64,000 bases of DNA from Candidatus Sungiibacteriota bacterium (GTDB taxonomy: Bacteria > Patescibacteria > Paceibacteria > Sungbacterales > SURF-37), in the NCBI GenBank assembly GCA_016186145.1, contig JACPMF010000009.1:1-64000 (forward strand), written 5' to 3'. The notes beneath the pieces were generated by a model that made no database searches, had not been told where the DNA came from, and worked only from the letters and a program-made list of their open reading frames with translations. The position numbers and the translations under genes were made by a program. Below are positions 25,983 to 34,938 of the stretch, piece by piece. Position 1 is the stretch's first letter, and every line of letters starts with the position of its first letter.

Positions 25983-25984
25983 GT

Positions 25985-26680
25985 TTATTCAATTGAAATT
26001 TGCCCGGTTATATGGATACGCACTCGACGCATCAACTCACCGCCGGGAGCTTGAACGCCGACGGAGACAAACTGGCCGATTGAATCCGACTCATTATAGA
26101 GAGTCGTTTCGGCGCTCGGCGTAGTGAAAACGATATTAATAGCACCCTGACTCCGTCCACCATCGTCAAAAATGTCAACGATCCGCACCCCTCGGTCAAA
26201 CCCGAATTCCTGAATGATAATATCCGAAGCATCATAAATATGGTTCACATTTAAGTCGGCAAAGCTAAAAAAAACTCCGGGAGCGGTAAGGTCTGCGTGA
26301 ATACCCACCGCACGCGGGATAATCGGCCCTTCGGGACCCTCAACCGTTCGAACCGCAAGCGCCTGATTCTGGGTTTGGCGCAAGGCAAGGGCAAAACGCT
26401 GCGCTGATATTTGCGTGCTAATGCTTCCCAGGGTGCTGGGAAAACTAACAAGCACCGCAGAAGAAATCAACGTTATGATGGCAAGCATTATGACAATTTC
26501 AACCATAGTAAACCCGGTTCGCTCACGCTCAAAGGCAAAAGGCAAAAGGCAAAAGGCAAAATTGTGTTGTTTTGCCTGCGGCATATGGACTTTAACATCC
26601 GGCACTTTTGAATTTTTATTTGTCATTTTGACTTTTGAGTTTTGAATTCTCGCCTTCCTTATTATACAGTGCCTGACCAT
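25985..26680 (-). CDS. FimT/GspH-like prepilin-type protein
   Basis: Up to 231 residues. Cleavage site RTG/FTMVEIVIMLAII with Glu5; then a beta-rich body with AQRFALALRQTQNQALAVR. The upstream 55 codons include QNSKVK-type repeat sequence, and a TATAAT hexamer lies at 26661-26666 inside the extended frame, so the start is probably internal. First of four consecutive minor pseudopilin genes. Confidence 0.68.
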   Translation of the reverse strand: MVRHCIIRKARIQNSKVKMTNKNSKVPDVKVHMPQAKQHNFAFCLLPFAFERERTGFTMVEIVIMLAIITLISSAVLVSFPSTLGSISTQISAQRFALALRQTQNQALAVRTVEGPEGPIIPRAVGIHADLTAPGVFFSFADLNVNHIYDASDIIIQEFGFDRGVRIVDIFDDGGRSQGAINIVFTTPSAETTLYNESDSIGQFVSVGVQAPGGELMRRVRIHITGQISIE

Positions 26681-26683
26681 AAC

Positions 26684-26706
26684 AAAAAAGCGGCCGATAG
26701 AGCCGC
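26684..26706 (-). terminator. Intrinsic terminator
   Basis: GCGGC-TCTATC-GGCCGC read on the minus strand, followed by TTTTTT, after the DUF4430-like gene. Confidence 0.8.
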
Positions 26707-26726
26707 CTGACTCAAAAAGCTGTTTG

Positions 26727-27158
26727 CTACTCGTACTTCACTAGGACCTTATCTCCCCCAGAAACAGGGACATCGAGAATCAGGCGTTCCTCCTGAAAAC
26801 CATTGAGGTACCACTTCCATTGCTTCTCGCCGGGACGCACTCCGTCTATATCGGCGATGTCGCCGGTAAGAGTAACCTTCAACGAAAACCCCCCGGCAGC
26901 CTGGGACGCCTGAAGGGCTTCAAACGCCGTTATCGGCGCTAAAATCTTCCCCTCAAAAGCCCGCCTCTTACCGTCACCAAAATCTACCGTAACCCGTACA
27001 AATGAATTTTTTTCTTTAAAAACGGCCGGTATAGTTTGCGAATAAGAAAGGAAATCATTATTAAACGATTCATTTAAAATGAAAATGAAAGCGACCGCTC
27101 CCAAAAAGACGGCAAAAAGGATCGCCCACCGAAAAGAAGATTTTTGAAGAAACTGCAT
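26727..27158 (-). CDS. Membrane-anchored DUF4430-like protein
   Basis: 143 residues. An N-terminal signal anchor (about 11-29) is followed by an extracytoplasmic domain with ITAFEALQAS and KQWKWYLNGFQEE, the pattern of the transcobalamin-like DUF4430 domain. It lies between pilD and the pseudopilins in the pilus locus, so a surface role is likely, but the function is not known. It has its own terminator. Confidence 0.6.
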   Translation of the reverse strand: MQFLQKSSFRWAILFAVFLGAVAFIFILNESFNNDFLSYSQTIPAVFKEKNSFVRVTVDFGDGKRRAFEGKILAPITAFEALQASQAAGGFSLKVTLTGDIADIDGVRPGEKQWKWYLNGFQEERLILDVPVSGGDKVLVKYE

Positions 27159-27244
27159 GGCAGGGAAACCAAAAATTAGTTCCTCACTCCTTCCATTTTA
27201 CCGCCGCAAAAACGGAAAACAATCCCTTTTGTGCACAGGCCCCT

Positions 27245-28075
27245 TCAAATATTCAAATAATTCCATATTAGAGCATCTCCCCACCAAAGCGCCAGAAGCG
27301 CTCCCGCGGCCAGAAACGGCCCGAAGGGAATTTTGCTTTTCATCTTTGCGGCGCCAAAAATAATCAGAGAAACACCGACAACCGCTCCGATCCAAAACGA
27401 CAGGAGAAGCGCTACTGCCCCCTTTGCCGCCCCAAGAAAAAGAACAATTGTCGGCGCTAACTCGGCATCTCCGAAACCAAGCGCGCGTCCTTTTGAAAAA
27501 TAAAAAATGGCAAAAAAGAAAAAGAAAACAGCAGCAGCCGTCACAATAGTCCATGAAGCATCAGCAAGCGGCTGCCCCAGAAGCCATCCGAAAAAAACTC
27601 CCGCCGCGGAAAGCGCGAAAAACGGAATCATAAGCGCCGGCGCAATAATAAATGTCCGCCAATCGTAAACCGCAATACCGATAAGCAAAAAAACAATAAC
27701 CAAATAAAAAACAAGACCAAACGCAAATGAAACCTCGGTATATGAAGATGATAGGAACGGGGAAAACGGAAAATTTAAAAAAAGAACCTCTTTATAGCGA
27801 AGATAAGTAAGAAAAAAAGAGCCGGCGGTCAACAATTCGACAATTGGATACCGCCACGAGATTGATTCGTGGCAAGACCGACACTTGCCGCCAAGAACAA
27901 GAAAACTGAGAACGGGAATTAACTCACTCCATTGAAGGACATGTTTGCAAGAGACGCAGTGCGAACGGCCCCATAAAATCGATTCACTGCTTCCGAGACG
28001 GAAAACAATAACATTCAAAAAACTGCCGGCGGCAAGACCAAGAAGAATGATGCCCATGGCGAACATGATATCCAT
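27245..28075 (-). CDS. pilD: Type IV prepilin peptidase
   Basis: 276 residues, about eight membrane spans. The cytoplasmic loop has two CxxC pairs (HCVSCK, KCRSCHE), and the two catalytic aspartates lie in AVYDWRT and GFGDAEL (GxGD motif). It cleaves the leader of the pilins encoded around it and methylates the new N-terminus. Confidence 0.93.
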   Translation of the reverse strand: MDIMFAMGIILLGLAAGSFLNVIVFRLGSSESILWGRSHCVSCKHVLQWSELIPVLSFLVLGGKCRSCHESISWRYPIVELLTAGSFFLTYLRYKEVLFLNFPFSPFLSSSYTEVSFAFGLVFYLVIVFLLIGIAVYDWRTFIIAPALMIPFFALSAAGVFFGWLLGQPLADASWTIVTAAAVFFFFFAIFYFSKGRALGFGDAELAPTIVLFLGAAKGAVALLLSFWIGAVVGVSLIIFGAAKMKSKIPFGPFLAAGALLALWWGDALIWNYLNI

Positions 28076-28114
28076 GATGTTAGTATATTATACCGGAATT
28101 TAAACGTCGAATCA

Positions 28115-28173
28115 TGAATAATGAATTATGAATACGAAAGAGCCCCGATTTCTAATTCATAATTCATTATTCA
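28115..28173. repeat. AATTCAT-rich inverted repeat
   Basis: Perfect 19-bp arms TGAATAATGAATTATGAAT and complement around a 21-nt spacer. Related, less regular sequences occupy 1275-1355 and 50636-50720. Confidence 0.75.
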
Positions 28174-28190
28174 ACATCTGGATTTCGATA

Positions 28191-28221
28191 AAAAAATCTC
28201 CCACCCCGCGAGGTGAGAGAT
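28191..28221 (-). terminator. Intrinsic terminator after the pilin gene
   Basis: ATCTCTCACC-TCGCGG-GGTGGGAGAT stem on the minus strand, then TTTTTT. Confidence 0.9.
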
Positions 28222-28253
28222 CGCATTAGTTACCAGTAGCCAGCTACCAATAC

Positions 28254-28709
28254 TTACGGCGTCACATCATAGCAGTACCGGCTCGCCACGTCGGTACAGC
28301 CGTCAGCATCAGACCCTTCAATCGTATCGCCGCCGGTGCACGATGAGGTATCCAAATCCCGATCGCTTGCAAGCGGCCCGCCTGTTAAACTCTCTTCCAA
28401 GTCAGCGCCAAGGTGATAACTAGTAGTGCTTAACTGGCAATATCGATATGCTCCGGTCAGCGGATCGGCGGGAACAGCCGGCATGAATGTTGGCGCAAGC
28501 GAGCTTGAGAGCGCGCCGGATGCCGGATATGCCCGGTTTGAATCAAAATAAAGCTCTAAGGCAAGCTGGATTTGCTTAATATCCGCAACTCTTCTGGCAT
28601 CGCGCGATTTTCTGCGAGCGCTGTTTAACGAAGCGAGAACAATTGAAGCAAGAACGCCGATAATGGCAATAACGACCAAAAGCTCAATGAGCGTAAACCC
28701 CTTTTTCAT
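28254..28709 (-). CDS. Type IV pilin (major-type)
   Basis: 151 residues with the shortest possible leader MKKG and a canonical FTLIELLVVIAIIGVLAS mature N-terminus, including Glu5. The body (ARRKSRDARRVADIKQIQLA) is typical of Patescibacteria and Gram-positive pilins. Four Cys in the C-terminal loop may form two disulfides. It has its own terminator, and a short leader, favouring it as the main pilin. An in-frame ATG at 28721 would add four residues. Confidence 0.9.
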   Translation of the reverse strand: MKKGFTLIELLVVIAIIGVLASIVLASLNSARRKSRDARRVADIKQIQLALELYFDSNRAYPASGALSSSLAPTFMPAVPADPLTGAYRYCQLSTTSYHLGADLEESLTGGPLASDRDLDTSSCTGGDTIEGSDADGCTDVASRYCYDVTP

Positions 28710-28852
28710 TCTTAGGGACATAGAATTTTTAAAAAATTTACGGATAAATAAAATTATAAACCTGTTGACCTTAATACCTCCCTAGTATACCCCTGTACAG
28801 CAAACCAAAGCAAAGAGCCAGTTATCCACACCCGTTCGCTAACGCTCCACCA

Positions 28853-28935
28853 GCGAATGACGAATCCTTTACGAATTTACGAATAATAACGGGCTCCAAT
28901 TCGTATATTCGCGACTGATTCGCAATTCGTTGATA
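28853..28935. repeat. TTCGTA-rich inverted repeat spacer
   Basis: GCGAATGACGAAT...ATTCGCAATTCGT imperfect palindrome resembling 12024-12099; it lies between pilC and the pilin gene. Confidence 0.55.
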
Positions 28936-28940
28936 TTTAC

Positions 28941-30149
28941 CTATAAAATGGAGGACAAATTATATAGCGGGAAAAGCACGGCCGCAACAAGAACGCCGAC
29001 GCCAAGTCCAAGCATGATGATAAGCGCGGGCTCAATCAAACTCACGAAATTATCGAGCAAATTATCGACATCCCGCTGATAAAACCGTGCCGCGCTCTTC
29101 AAAATGACATCGAGACGCCCGGATTCTTCGCCTATTTTTATCATCTGGGTAATAATCGGCGGAATATCATTATATCTCTCAAACGCATAGCTGATAGTGC
29201 TTCCGCCACGCACCGAATCCGAAGCCGCCAAAATGATTTTTGCATAGACCCGATTTTGAACAACGTCCGCCGTAATTTGAAGCGCTCTGATAATCGGGAT
29301 ACCGGCGACAATAAGCGTTGCAAGATTGTCAGTAAGACGTGTTAAATAAATCTTCCGCAAAAGACCCCCGATAAGGGGCAACCGAATTTTTATCGCGTCC
29401 CAAAGATCCCGGCCCCGCTCGGTCAACAAGAACCGCCACAAAAAAACAGCGCCGATCGCGAGAAGAATCAAAAGCCAAATTCCCCATGCCCGGAAAAACG
29501 AAGAGAGACCGATAATTGCACGGGTGTAGATCGGAAGCTCCGTTCCTATCTCTTTAAAAATATCGGAGATGCGCGGAACCACCACGACAAGCATGACAAC
29601 AATGACCCCTACAAAAGCGGAAAAAATGAACGCCGGATAAATAAGCGACGTACGGGCTTTACTGGTCAGGGCATAGGAGCGTTCGAGGTGATCGGCAAGA
29701 AAGGAAAAAACTTCTCCGAGCTTTCCGGACTCTTCTCCTGCCCGCACCATATTGACATAAAATTGACTGAAAATATGGGGATGCCGGGAAAACGCCTGTG
29801 AAAGCGAAGACCCGCCGGACGCGTCCTCCAGAATCTCTCCAATCGCCGTACGGAAAACAATATTCTCGGACTCGCCGGCAAGAGTCTTGAATGCCTGAAC
29901 CAGCGGCACCTGCGCCTCGAAAAGCGTAGCCAGCTGACGCGAAAAAATCACTACGTCGCGCTGTGATACATGATCGAAAAATCTTAATTGCTGTTTAAAA
30001 ATCGAGGCAGCTCCGGCAGCCGGCTGTATTTCTACAATAATTAAATTGTTTCTCTGGAGAATTTCGGTTGCACCCTCTAAAGAGCGGGCCTCAATAGTGC
30101 CGGAACGTTCTTCTCCCTCCGGAGTGCGGGCTTGATAGGTAAATTGCAT
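28941..30149 (-). CDS. pilC: Pilus inner-membrane platform protein PilC
   Basis: 402 residues. Two T2SF domains (about 66-190 and 270-395), each starting with a conserved FSRQLATLFEAQVPL-like or TRLTDNLATLIVAGIPI stretch, and three main membrane spans. The N-terminal FTYQARTPEGEERSGTIEA is typical. It joins the PilB/PilT motors to the growing pilus. Confidence 0.95.
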   Translation of the reverse strand: MQFTYQARTPEGEERSGTIEARSLEGATEILQRNNLIIVEIQPAAGAASIFKQQLRFFDHVSQRDVVIFSRQLATLFEAQVPLVQAFKTLAGESENIVFRTAIGEILEDASGGSSLSQAFSRHPHIFSQFYVNMVRAGEESGKLGEVFSFLADHLERSYALTSKARTSLIYPAFIFSAFVGVIVVMLVVVVPRISDIFKEIGTELPIYTRAIIGLSSFFRAWGIWLLILLAIGAVFLWRFLLTERGRDLWDAIKIRLPLIGGLLRKIYLTRLTDNLATLIVAGIPIIRALQITADVVQNRVYAKIILAASDSVRGGSTISYAFERYNDIPPIITQMIKIGEESGRLDVILKSAARFYQRDVDNLLDNFVSLIEPALIIMLGLGVGVLVAAVLFPLYNLSSIL

Positions 30150-30181
30150 ATGAATTTCCTTTTTGTCTTTATTTCCTCACT

Positions 30182-30350
30182 GCGAGCTTCTTCTAAAATT
30201 TTTCATTACGGAGATGCAAATACAAATTAAGGAGCCGGCGAGTAACATAAGAAAAATTTGCTTACTTCAAATTTTTCTTAATGATGTTACGAAGCCGACG
30301 ACGCAAATTTGTTTGTATCGGAGTTGAACAAATTTTAGAAGAAGCGAGCT
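30182..30350. repeat. Long nested inverted repeat between pilT and pilC
   Basis: Outer arms GCTTCTTCTAAAATTT and AAATTTTAGAAGAAGC, plus inner arms (TGCAAATACAAATT/AATTTGTTTGTA-like and AAAAATTTG/CAAATTTTT), make most of this spacer foldable into one long hairpin. It reaches the pilT stop codon. Confidence 0.75.
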
Positions 30351-31413
30351 ACCTTTTCATCAACAAACTTAGCTCCTGCGGATTCAAGGAATAAATAAGA
30401 GCCGTCTCAACCGTTATTTCTCCTCTCCGGACAAGATCGACAAGGGAACGATTCAGTGAAACCATGCCTTCCCCGGAACTCGTCTCAATCACGATATCAA
30501 TCTCATGGGCCTTATTCTCCCTGATAAGGTTTCGTATTGCGGGATTTGCAATCATAACTTCAGCGGCAGGAATAAGCCCGCCGGAGGCTCTCGGCAAGAG
30601 CCGCTGGGAAACGATACCGATAAGAGAGCCCGCGAGCTGAGCGCGAATCTGGTCCTGCTGAGCTGATGGGAACGTATCAATGATACGATCAATGGTCTGC
30701 GCGGCATTGTTGGTATGGAGACTGGAAAGAATAAGGTGCCCGGTTTCTGCCGCGGTCACCGCGGTCGCCATCGTTTCACCGTCTCTCATCTCGCCAACCA
30801 TAGCTACATCCACATCTTCTCGGAACATGGAACGAAGCGCCCGATGGAAACTTGCGGTATCAATACCCACTTCCCGTTGGTCAATAATCGATCGATCTGA
30901 CGCAAAAAGATACTCAATAGGGTCTTCAACAGTAATAATATGCTCGGATCGGGAATGATTAATATAATCAATGAGCGCAGCAAGAGTTGTCGTCTTTCCA
31001 TGCCCCGTCGGCCCTACTACCAAAATAAATCCCTGCTGATGACTTACTAAATCAAGAAGCACCGTCGGAAGATTCAGCTCCTCAACGGTACGGATTGCGG
31101 TCGGAATAAGCCGCATCGCACAGCCGACAAAACCCCGCTGGAGAAAAATGTTCACCCGAAAACGGCCTTTATCTTTATATGCGTAAGAGAAGTCAAGCTC
31201 CTTTTCTCCCAAAAACTTTGCGTGCTGATCTTTGGGGAGCAGCTGAAAAACAAACTCTTGCGCAAGCTCCGGGGTTACGAGTGGAAATTTAACAAGCTCG
31301 ATAAGGCCCCCGTCAACTCTCAATGTCGGCCGCCTTCCGACAGCAATATGCAGGTCCGACGCGCCCTGCTTGAATACCGCCTGAATTAATTCATCAAAAA
31401 AATCTTGTTGCAT
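30349..31413 (-). CDS. pilT: Pilus retraction ATPase PilT
   Basis: 354 residues, the usual PilT length. Walker A GPTGHGKT (134-141), Asp box, Walker B VGEMRD and His box LSSLHTNNA are present. PilT hexamers power pilus retraction, which drives twitching and DNA uptake. Its start lies 5 nt from the 123-bp spacer repeat copy 1. Confidence 0.94.
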   Translation of the reverse strand: MQQDFFDELIQAVFKQGASDLHIAVGRRPTLRVDGGLIELVKFPLVTPELAQEFVFQLLPKDQHAKFLGEKELDFSYAYKDKGRFRVNIFLQRGFVGCAMRLIPTAIRTVEELNLPTVLLDLVSHQQGFILVVGPTGHGKTTTLAALIDYINHSRSEHIITVEDPIEYLFASDRSIIDQREVGIDTASFHRALRSMFREDVDVAMVGEMRDGETMATAVTAAETGHLILSSLHTNNAAQTIDRIIDTFPSAQQDQIRAQLAGSLIGIVSQRLLPRASGGLIPAAEVMIANPAIRNLIRENKAHEIDIVIETSSGEGMVSLNRSLVDLVRRGEITVETALIYSLNPQELSLLMKR

Positions 31414-31417
31414 GGTA

Positions 31418-31540
31418 TATAATGCTAATCTACGAATGAAATGCGAATGCCGCTAATTATTAGCATGACATATTCCAGTACTACGCTCGCCCGCTATTCG
31501 CGGCATTCGCATATTATTTGCATAATTCGCATTATGCTTA
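31418..31540. repeat. 123-bp identical spacer repeat, copy 1
   Basis: Identical base for base to 33743-33865. On the minus strand it begins with the TAA stop of the upstream pilin gene and ends just before the pilT ATG. It contains GCGAATGCCGC...GCGGCATTCGC arms and TATAAT-like ends on both strands. Confidence 0.95.
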
Positions 31541-32014
31541 TGGGCTTGCCGTATTCTCTCCTGCCGATTTGCCGGAGACTGAATCGGTCTCGAGCCAATA
31601 ACGAATAATATATGTCGTCCCGTCTGCTGACCGATAACGATACTGATAGTTACCTTGATCCAGCGGATCATGAGGCGTCTGGGCTATGGCATTCTCTCCG
31701 GTCAGTGCGAGAGAAACGGCGTCAGATCCGCTCAACACTACCTCGCTTGCCGCTGTCGGATAGATCCCCCGATTATTCGCATAAAGGGCAAAAGCGTTTT
31801 GCAAGGTTTTTATATGTTGTTCCCGCGTCGCATCCCGCGACTTTGCCCGCGTGCTTTGAAAAAGCACCAACGCCCCTGAAAGGAGCATTCCTGCAATGGC
31901 AACTACGGTCAAAAGTTCAATGATTGTAAAACCGGAAGGCGGGGATCCAAGAAATTTAAAGCGGTCATTCGCCAATCCTTTTTTCTTACTTTCTTTTCTT
32001 CTCAATTTCTCCAT
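31538..32014 (-). CDS. Prepilin-type protein
   Basis: 158 residues; a leader of about 27 residues precedes PSG/FTIIELLTVVAIAGML with Glu5. The body (STRAKSRDATREQHIKTLQNAF) is pilin-like. The stop codon TAA is the first triplet of the 123-bp repeat. It lies between pilB and pilT, suggesting a second structural or accessory pilin. Confidence 0.85.
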   Translation of the reverse strand: MEKLRRKESKKKGLANDRFKFLGSPPSGFTIIELLTVVAIAGMLLSGALVLFQSTRAKSRDATREQHIKTLQNAFALYANNRGIYPTAASEVVLSGSDAVSLALTGENAIAQTPHDPLDQGNYQYRYRSADGTTYIIRYWLETDSVSGKSAGENTASP

Positions 32015-32019
32015 ATTGA

Positions 32020-33738
32020 TTATACCACTTCCAACAACTCCTTCATCCCCACAACACCTTTCAACGCTTTGTAAAAACCGTCCTGACGGAGCGTAATCAT
32101 GCCTTGTTTCTTAGCCTCTTCGGCGAGTTTAAATTCTGTCGGCCCGGAAAGAATAATTTTCTCGAGCTGCGGCGTCATTTCAAGCGCTTCAAAAACGCCT
32201 ATCCTCCCCTTGGTCCCCATCGGGCAAAAAGAAGAGACCTCGCCTTCGTAGAGTGGCCCGGTCATGAGCTTTTCAAGCTCGCGGCGAGCGGACTCCGGCA
32301 TTTCGGCAAGCTCGTCCCCAATCAGCTCTTTGGCGCGCCCCTCCAATTTAACTTCTTTTTTTGAATCAGGACACAGTGTCCGTACCAGGCGCTGGGCAAC
32401 CGCCAAAATAAGCGTTGACGGAATCAAAAACGGTTCCACGCCCAAATCAACCAAGCGCGGGATAACGCCGACGGCGTTATTCGTGTGGAGAGTTGAAAGC
32501 ACCAGATGGCCCGTGAGCGCCGCGTGAATCGCAAGCTGAGCAGTTTCCCGATCCCGTATCTCGCCAACCATAATAATATCGGGGTCCTGGCGAAGAATCT
32601 GGCGAAGCCCGGAAGAAAAATCATATCCTATCTCCGGACGCACCTGGGACTGATTTACCCCGGATATATAGTACTCGACCGGATCTTCCAAACTTACGAT
32701 GTTCACACCCTCCTTATTCAAAATGTTAAGAATTGCATAGAGTGTCGATGATTTTCCTGAACCGGTGGGGCCGGTAAGCAGCACCAAACCGAACGGTTTT
32801 CGTATACTCCGCTCGACAACTTCAAGATTCCGCCCGTCGATACCAAGCTCCGGGAGAGTTTTAATGCCGACCGCCGGATCAAGAATACGAATCGCCGCCT
32901 TTTCACCGTACTGCGCAGGGAATGTCGCAACGCGAAAGTCAATCTCCCGATCAAGCACCCGCGCATGAAACCTACCGTCTTGCGGAATACGAGTCTCGTC
33001 TATTTTCATATTCGTCATGATTTTGATACGAGAAATGATGGCGCTCTGTACCGCAGAAGGCAACACCAAGGTTGTATGCAAAACGCCGTCAACCCGGAAA
33101 CGAACCCTCACCTGCCGCGGTTCCGGCTCAATATGAATATCAGACGCCTTTCCTTCAACGGCATGACGCAATATAACACCGACCATTTTTGTGATTGGCG
33201 CCTCTTCGGCCATTTTCTCAAGTTCTGCTGCGCGCGGAGGACGACCCACCACATCAACCTCAAGTTCTTTTTCAAATTCGGTCAAAGACCGGGTAACTTC
33301 GCCGCCGAGCGTTTTGTATTCCGTAAGTACGGCCTTAAGATCGCCCGGCGTAATGATGAAAATTTTAAAAGGGATGTTCAGCCGCGTTGCAATAAACTTG
33401 AGTGCCTCTTGCGCATTCACGTCGTCAGGGTTGACCATTCCAATCTCAAGCGACCCGTCCCCGCTTTTCTCAATAGGAATAAACTTGTAAAACTTTGCCG
33501 ATTCTTCCGGAATATTCCGCAGAATCTCGAACTCGACTTTTCCTCCCTCGAGGAAACGAGCCGGAATGCCCAAAAGCTCTGATTTTGCCAAAGCGACATC
33601 CCGCTCCGGAATGCCATGCTGATAAAAAATGTCTTCAAGCGGCCGACCGGTTGATTTTGCCTCCCGTCGCATTCCTGAGGCCGCTTCTTGCGTCAAGACC
33701 CCTTTTTGAGCGAGAACATCAGCAATTGATTTAGCCAT
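32020..33738 (-). CDS. pilB: Pilus extension ATPase PilB
   Basis: 572 residues. N-terminal MshEN-type regulatory region (about 1-150), then the secretion ATPase with Walker A GPTGSGKS (323-330), Walker B MVGEIRDRET and His box LSTLHTNNA. The C-terminal four-Cys zinc site of many PilB proteins is absent; only one Cys pair-like remnant (CPDSKKE...FCPMG) is seen. It powers pilus polymerisation. Confidence 0.95.
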   Translation of the reverse strand: MAKSIADVLAQKGVLTQEAASGMRREAKSTGRPLEDIFYQHGIPERDVALAKSELLGIPARFLEGGKVEFEILRNIPEESAKFYKFIPIEKSGDGSLEIGMVNPDDVNAQEALKFIATRLNIPFKIFIITPGDLKAVLTEYKTLGGEVTRSLTEFEKELEVDVVGRPPRAAELEKMAEEAPITKMVGVILRHAVEGKASDIHIEPEPRQVRVRFRVDGVLHTTLVLPSAVQSAIISRIKIMTNMKIDETRIPQDGRFHARVLDREIDFRVATFPAQYGEKAAIRILDPAVGIKTLPELGIDGRNLEVVERSIRKPFGLVLLTGPTGSGKSSTLYAILNILNKEGVNIVSLEDPVEYYISGVNQSQVRPEIGYDFSSGLRQILRQDPDIIMVGEIRDRETAQLAIHAALTGHLVLSTLHTNNAVGVIPRLVDLGVEPFLIPSTLILAVAQRLVRTLCPDSKKEVKLEGRAKELIGDELAEMPESARRELEKLMTGPLYEGEVSSFCPMGTKGRIGVFEALEMTPQLEKIILSGPTEFKLAEEAKKQGMITLRQDGFYKALKGVVGMKELLEVV

Positions 33739-33742
33739 GATG

Positions 33743-33865
33743 TATAATGCTAATCTACGAATGAAATGCGAATGCCGCTAATTATTAGCATGACATATTC
33801 CAGTACTACGCTCGCCCGCTATTCGCGGCATTCGCATATTATTTGCATAATTCGCATTATGCTTA
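33743..33865. repeat. 123-bp identical spacer repeat, copy 2
   Basis: Perfect copy of 31418-31540; begins (minus strand) with the TAA stop of the PilP-like gene and ends 4 nt before the pilB ATG. Confidence 0.95.
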
Positions 33866-34153
33866 AAACGGCGCGAACGGATTCTTCCGGCCGGGCACCG
33901 TGCTTGTTTTTGTCGAAGTGCCGGTTCCAAACGTCTGAAGAGGACTGAAAAGAGACCGGAAGAATGGATCGGTAAAGATACTCAAGTCCGGCTTAAGAGA
34001 TTTGATCTGCCGATAACGGGAAAGCAGCTCTGACCGGGTCCCCGCAGGCGCCTCAACGGTTTCTGCCTGGGATCCAAAAAAATACTGATAGAGAAAATAC
34101 CCGGTAAGAACCAGTGCTACGACCAAAACTATGAGAAAAATTGTTTGCCGCAT
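33863..34153 (-). CDS. Small pilus-locus membrane protein (PilP-like position)
   Basis: 96 residues. An N-terminal anchor (about 4-26), then a soluble tail ending in GRKNPFAPF; the NPF ending recalls the early part of PilP and similar inner-membrane pilus lipoproteins. It stands in the pilP place of the M-N-O-P order. The ATG at 34153 has no Shine-Dalgarno. Confidence 0.6.
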   Translation of the reverse strand: MRQTIFLIVLVVALVLTGYFLYQYFFGSQAETVEAPAGTRSELLSRYRQIKSLKPDLSIFTDPFFRSLFSPLQTFGTGTSTKTSTVPGRKNPFAPF

Positions 34154-34199
34154 GCGAATTTTATTTACGAGCTTTAGCGAATAACCATAAAATTCAGCA

Positions 34200-34281
34200 C
34201 CCTGTTAAATAATTTCGCCGGAGGCGAAATTCCTCTGCCTAATAAAATCAGAGATTTTATTAGGCAGAGGATTTAACAGGG
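34200..34281. repeat. Three-stem palindromic element
   Basis: Outer stem CCCTGTTAAAT/ATTTAACAGGG (11 bp) encloses two complete hairpins: AATTTCGCC-GGA-GGCGAAATT and an 18-bp stem starting CCTCTGCCTAATAAAATC with an AGA loop. Folded, it makes a three-way junction with hardly any unpaired base. Confidence 0.85.
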
Positions 34282-34339
34282 TAAAAGTTTGGCAGCTAAA
34301 TTTTGTTCGGCTTCGTCTCCAAAATTTAGGCCAAGCCGT

Positions 34340-34894
34340 TTACCTTGAATAGTACGTCGCTGCGTTCAAAGAGAACTCAAGCGGGCCCTCTCTTGCATCT
34401 TGCTGCCTGGTACCGAAAGAAATGTCCGCCACATCAACAATGCGCACCGTTTTTTCAAGATCCCGGAGGAACGCGCCGAATGACTCGTAACTGCCAAGCA
34501 TCTTTAACGAGACGTCAACCGGAATTACTTGCCGCTCTGTGGGAAGTTTAAGCTGGGACGTGGTCGGCTTCTCTTGAGAAACAAAATCTATGCTCCGCAA
34601 GAACATGCCGTGTCGCTTGGCAAGCGCCTCGATATCTCGGACAAACTGCGCGCTTCCAAGTCCTCGCGGAACCATGGCAGAAAGTTTATTAAGGTCAGTC
34701 TGCGAAATAGAATTATACTGTCCCATCAGTTCGTCTCGAACCCCGGCAATATCCTGCAATTCGTCGTTTAAAGCAGTAAACTCGGCAATCTCGACTTGAA
34801 GGTCCGTCACTTTTTGCCATGCAGGAAAAACGCCGGAAAAAAAGACGACAACAGAGATGAAAAGAAAGATGATGGAGAAAACAAAACGAGTCAT
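34340..34894 (-). CDS. pilO: Pilus alignment protein PilO
   Basis: 184 residues: one N-terminal membrane span (about 5-25), a coiled coil (about 27-60) and a ferredoxin-like periplasmic domain (VPVDVSLKMLGSYESFGAFL...). It pairs with PilN to link PilM to the pilus machine. Order M-N-O is conserved here. Confidence 0.85.
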   Translation of the reverse strand: MTRFVFSIIFLFISVVVFFSGVFPAWQKVTDLQVEIAEFTALNDELQDIAGVRDELMGQYNSISQTDLNKLSAMVPRGLGSAQFVRDIEALAKRHGMFLRSIDFVSQEKPTTSQLKLPTERQVIPVDVSLKMLGSYESFGAFLRDLEKTVRIVDVADISFGTRQQDAREGPLEFSLNAATYYSR

Positions 34895-34938
34895 ATGCCA
34901 GTTATTAATCGCTAATTATTAGGAACCGGTGTCGGTCT

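Noticed and set aside
25985..26680. Full-length long leader of the FimT-like protein as real coding sequence.
   Set aside because: The first 55 codons consist of repeat words and include a TATAAT hexamer; the true start is likely closer to the prepilin cleavage site but cannot be fixed.
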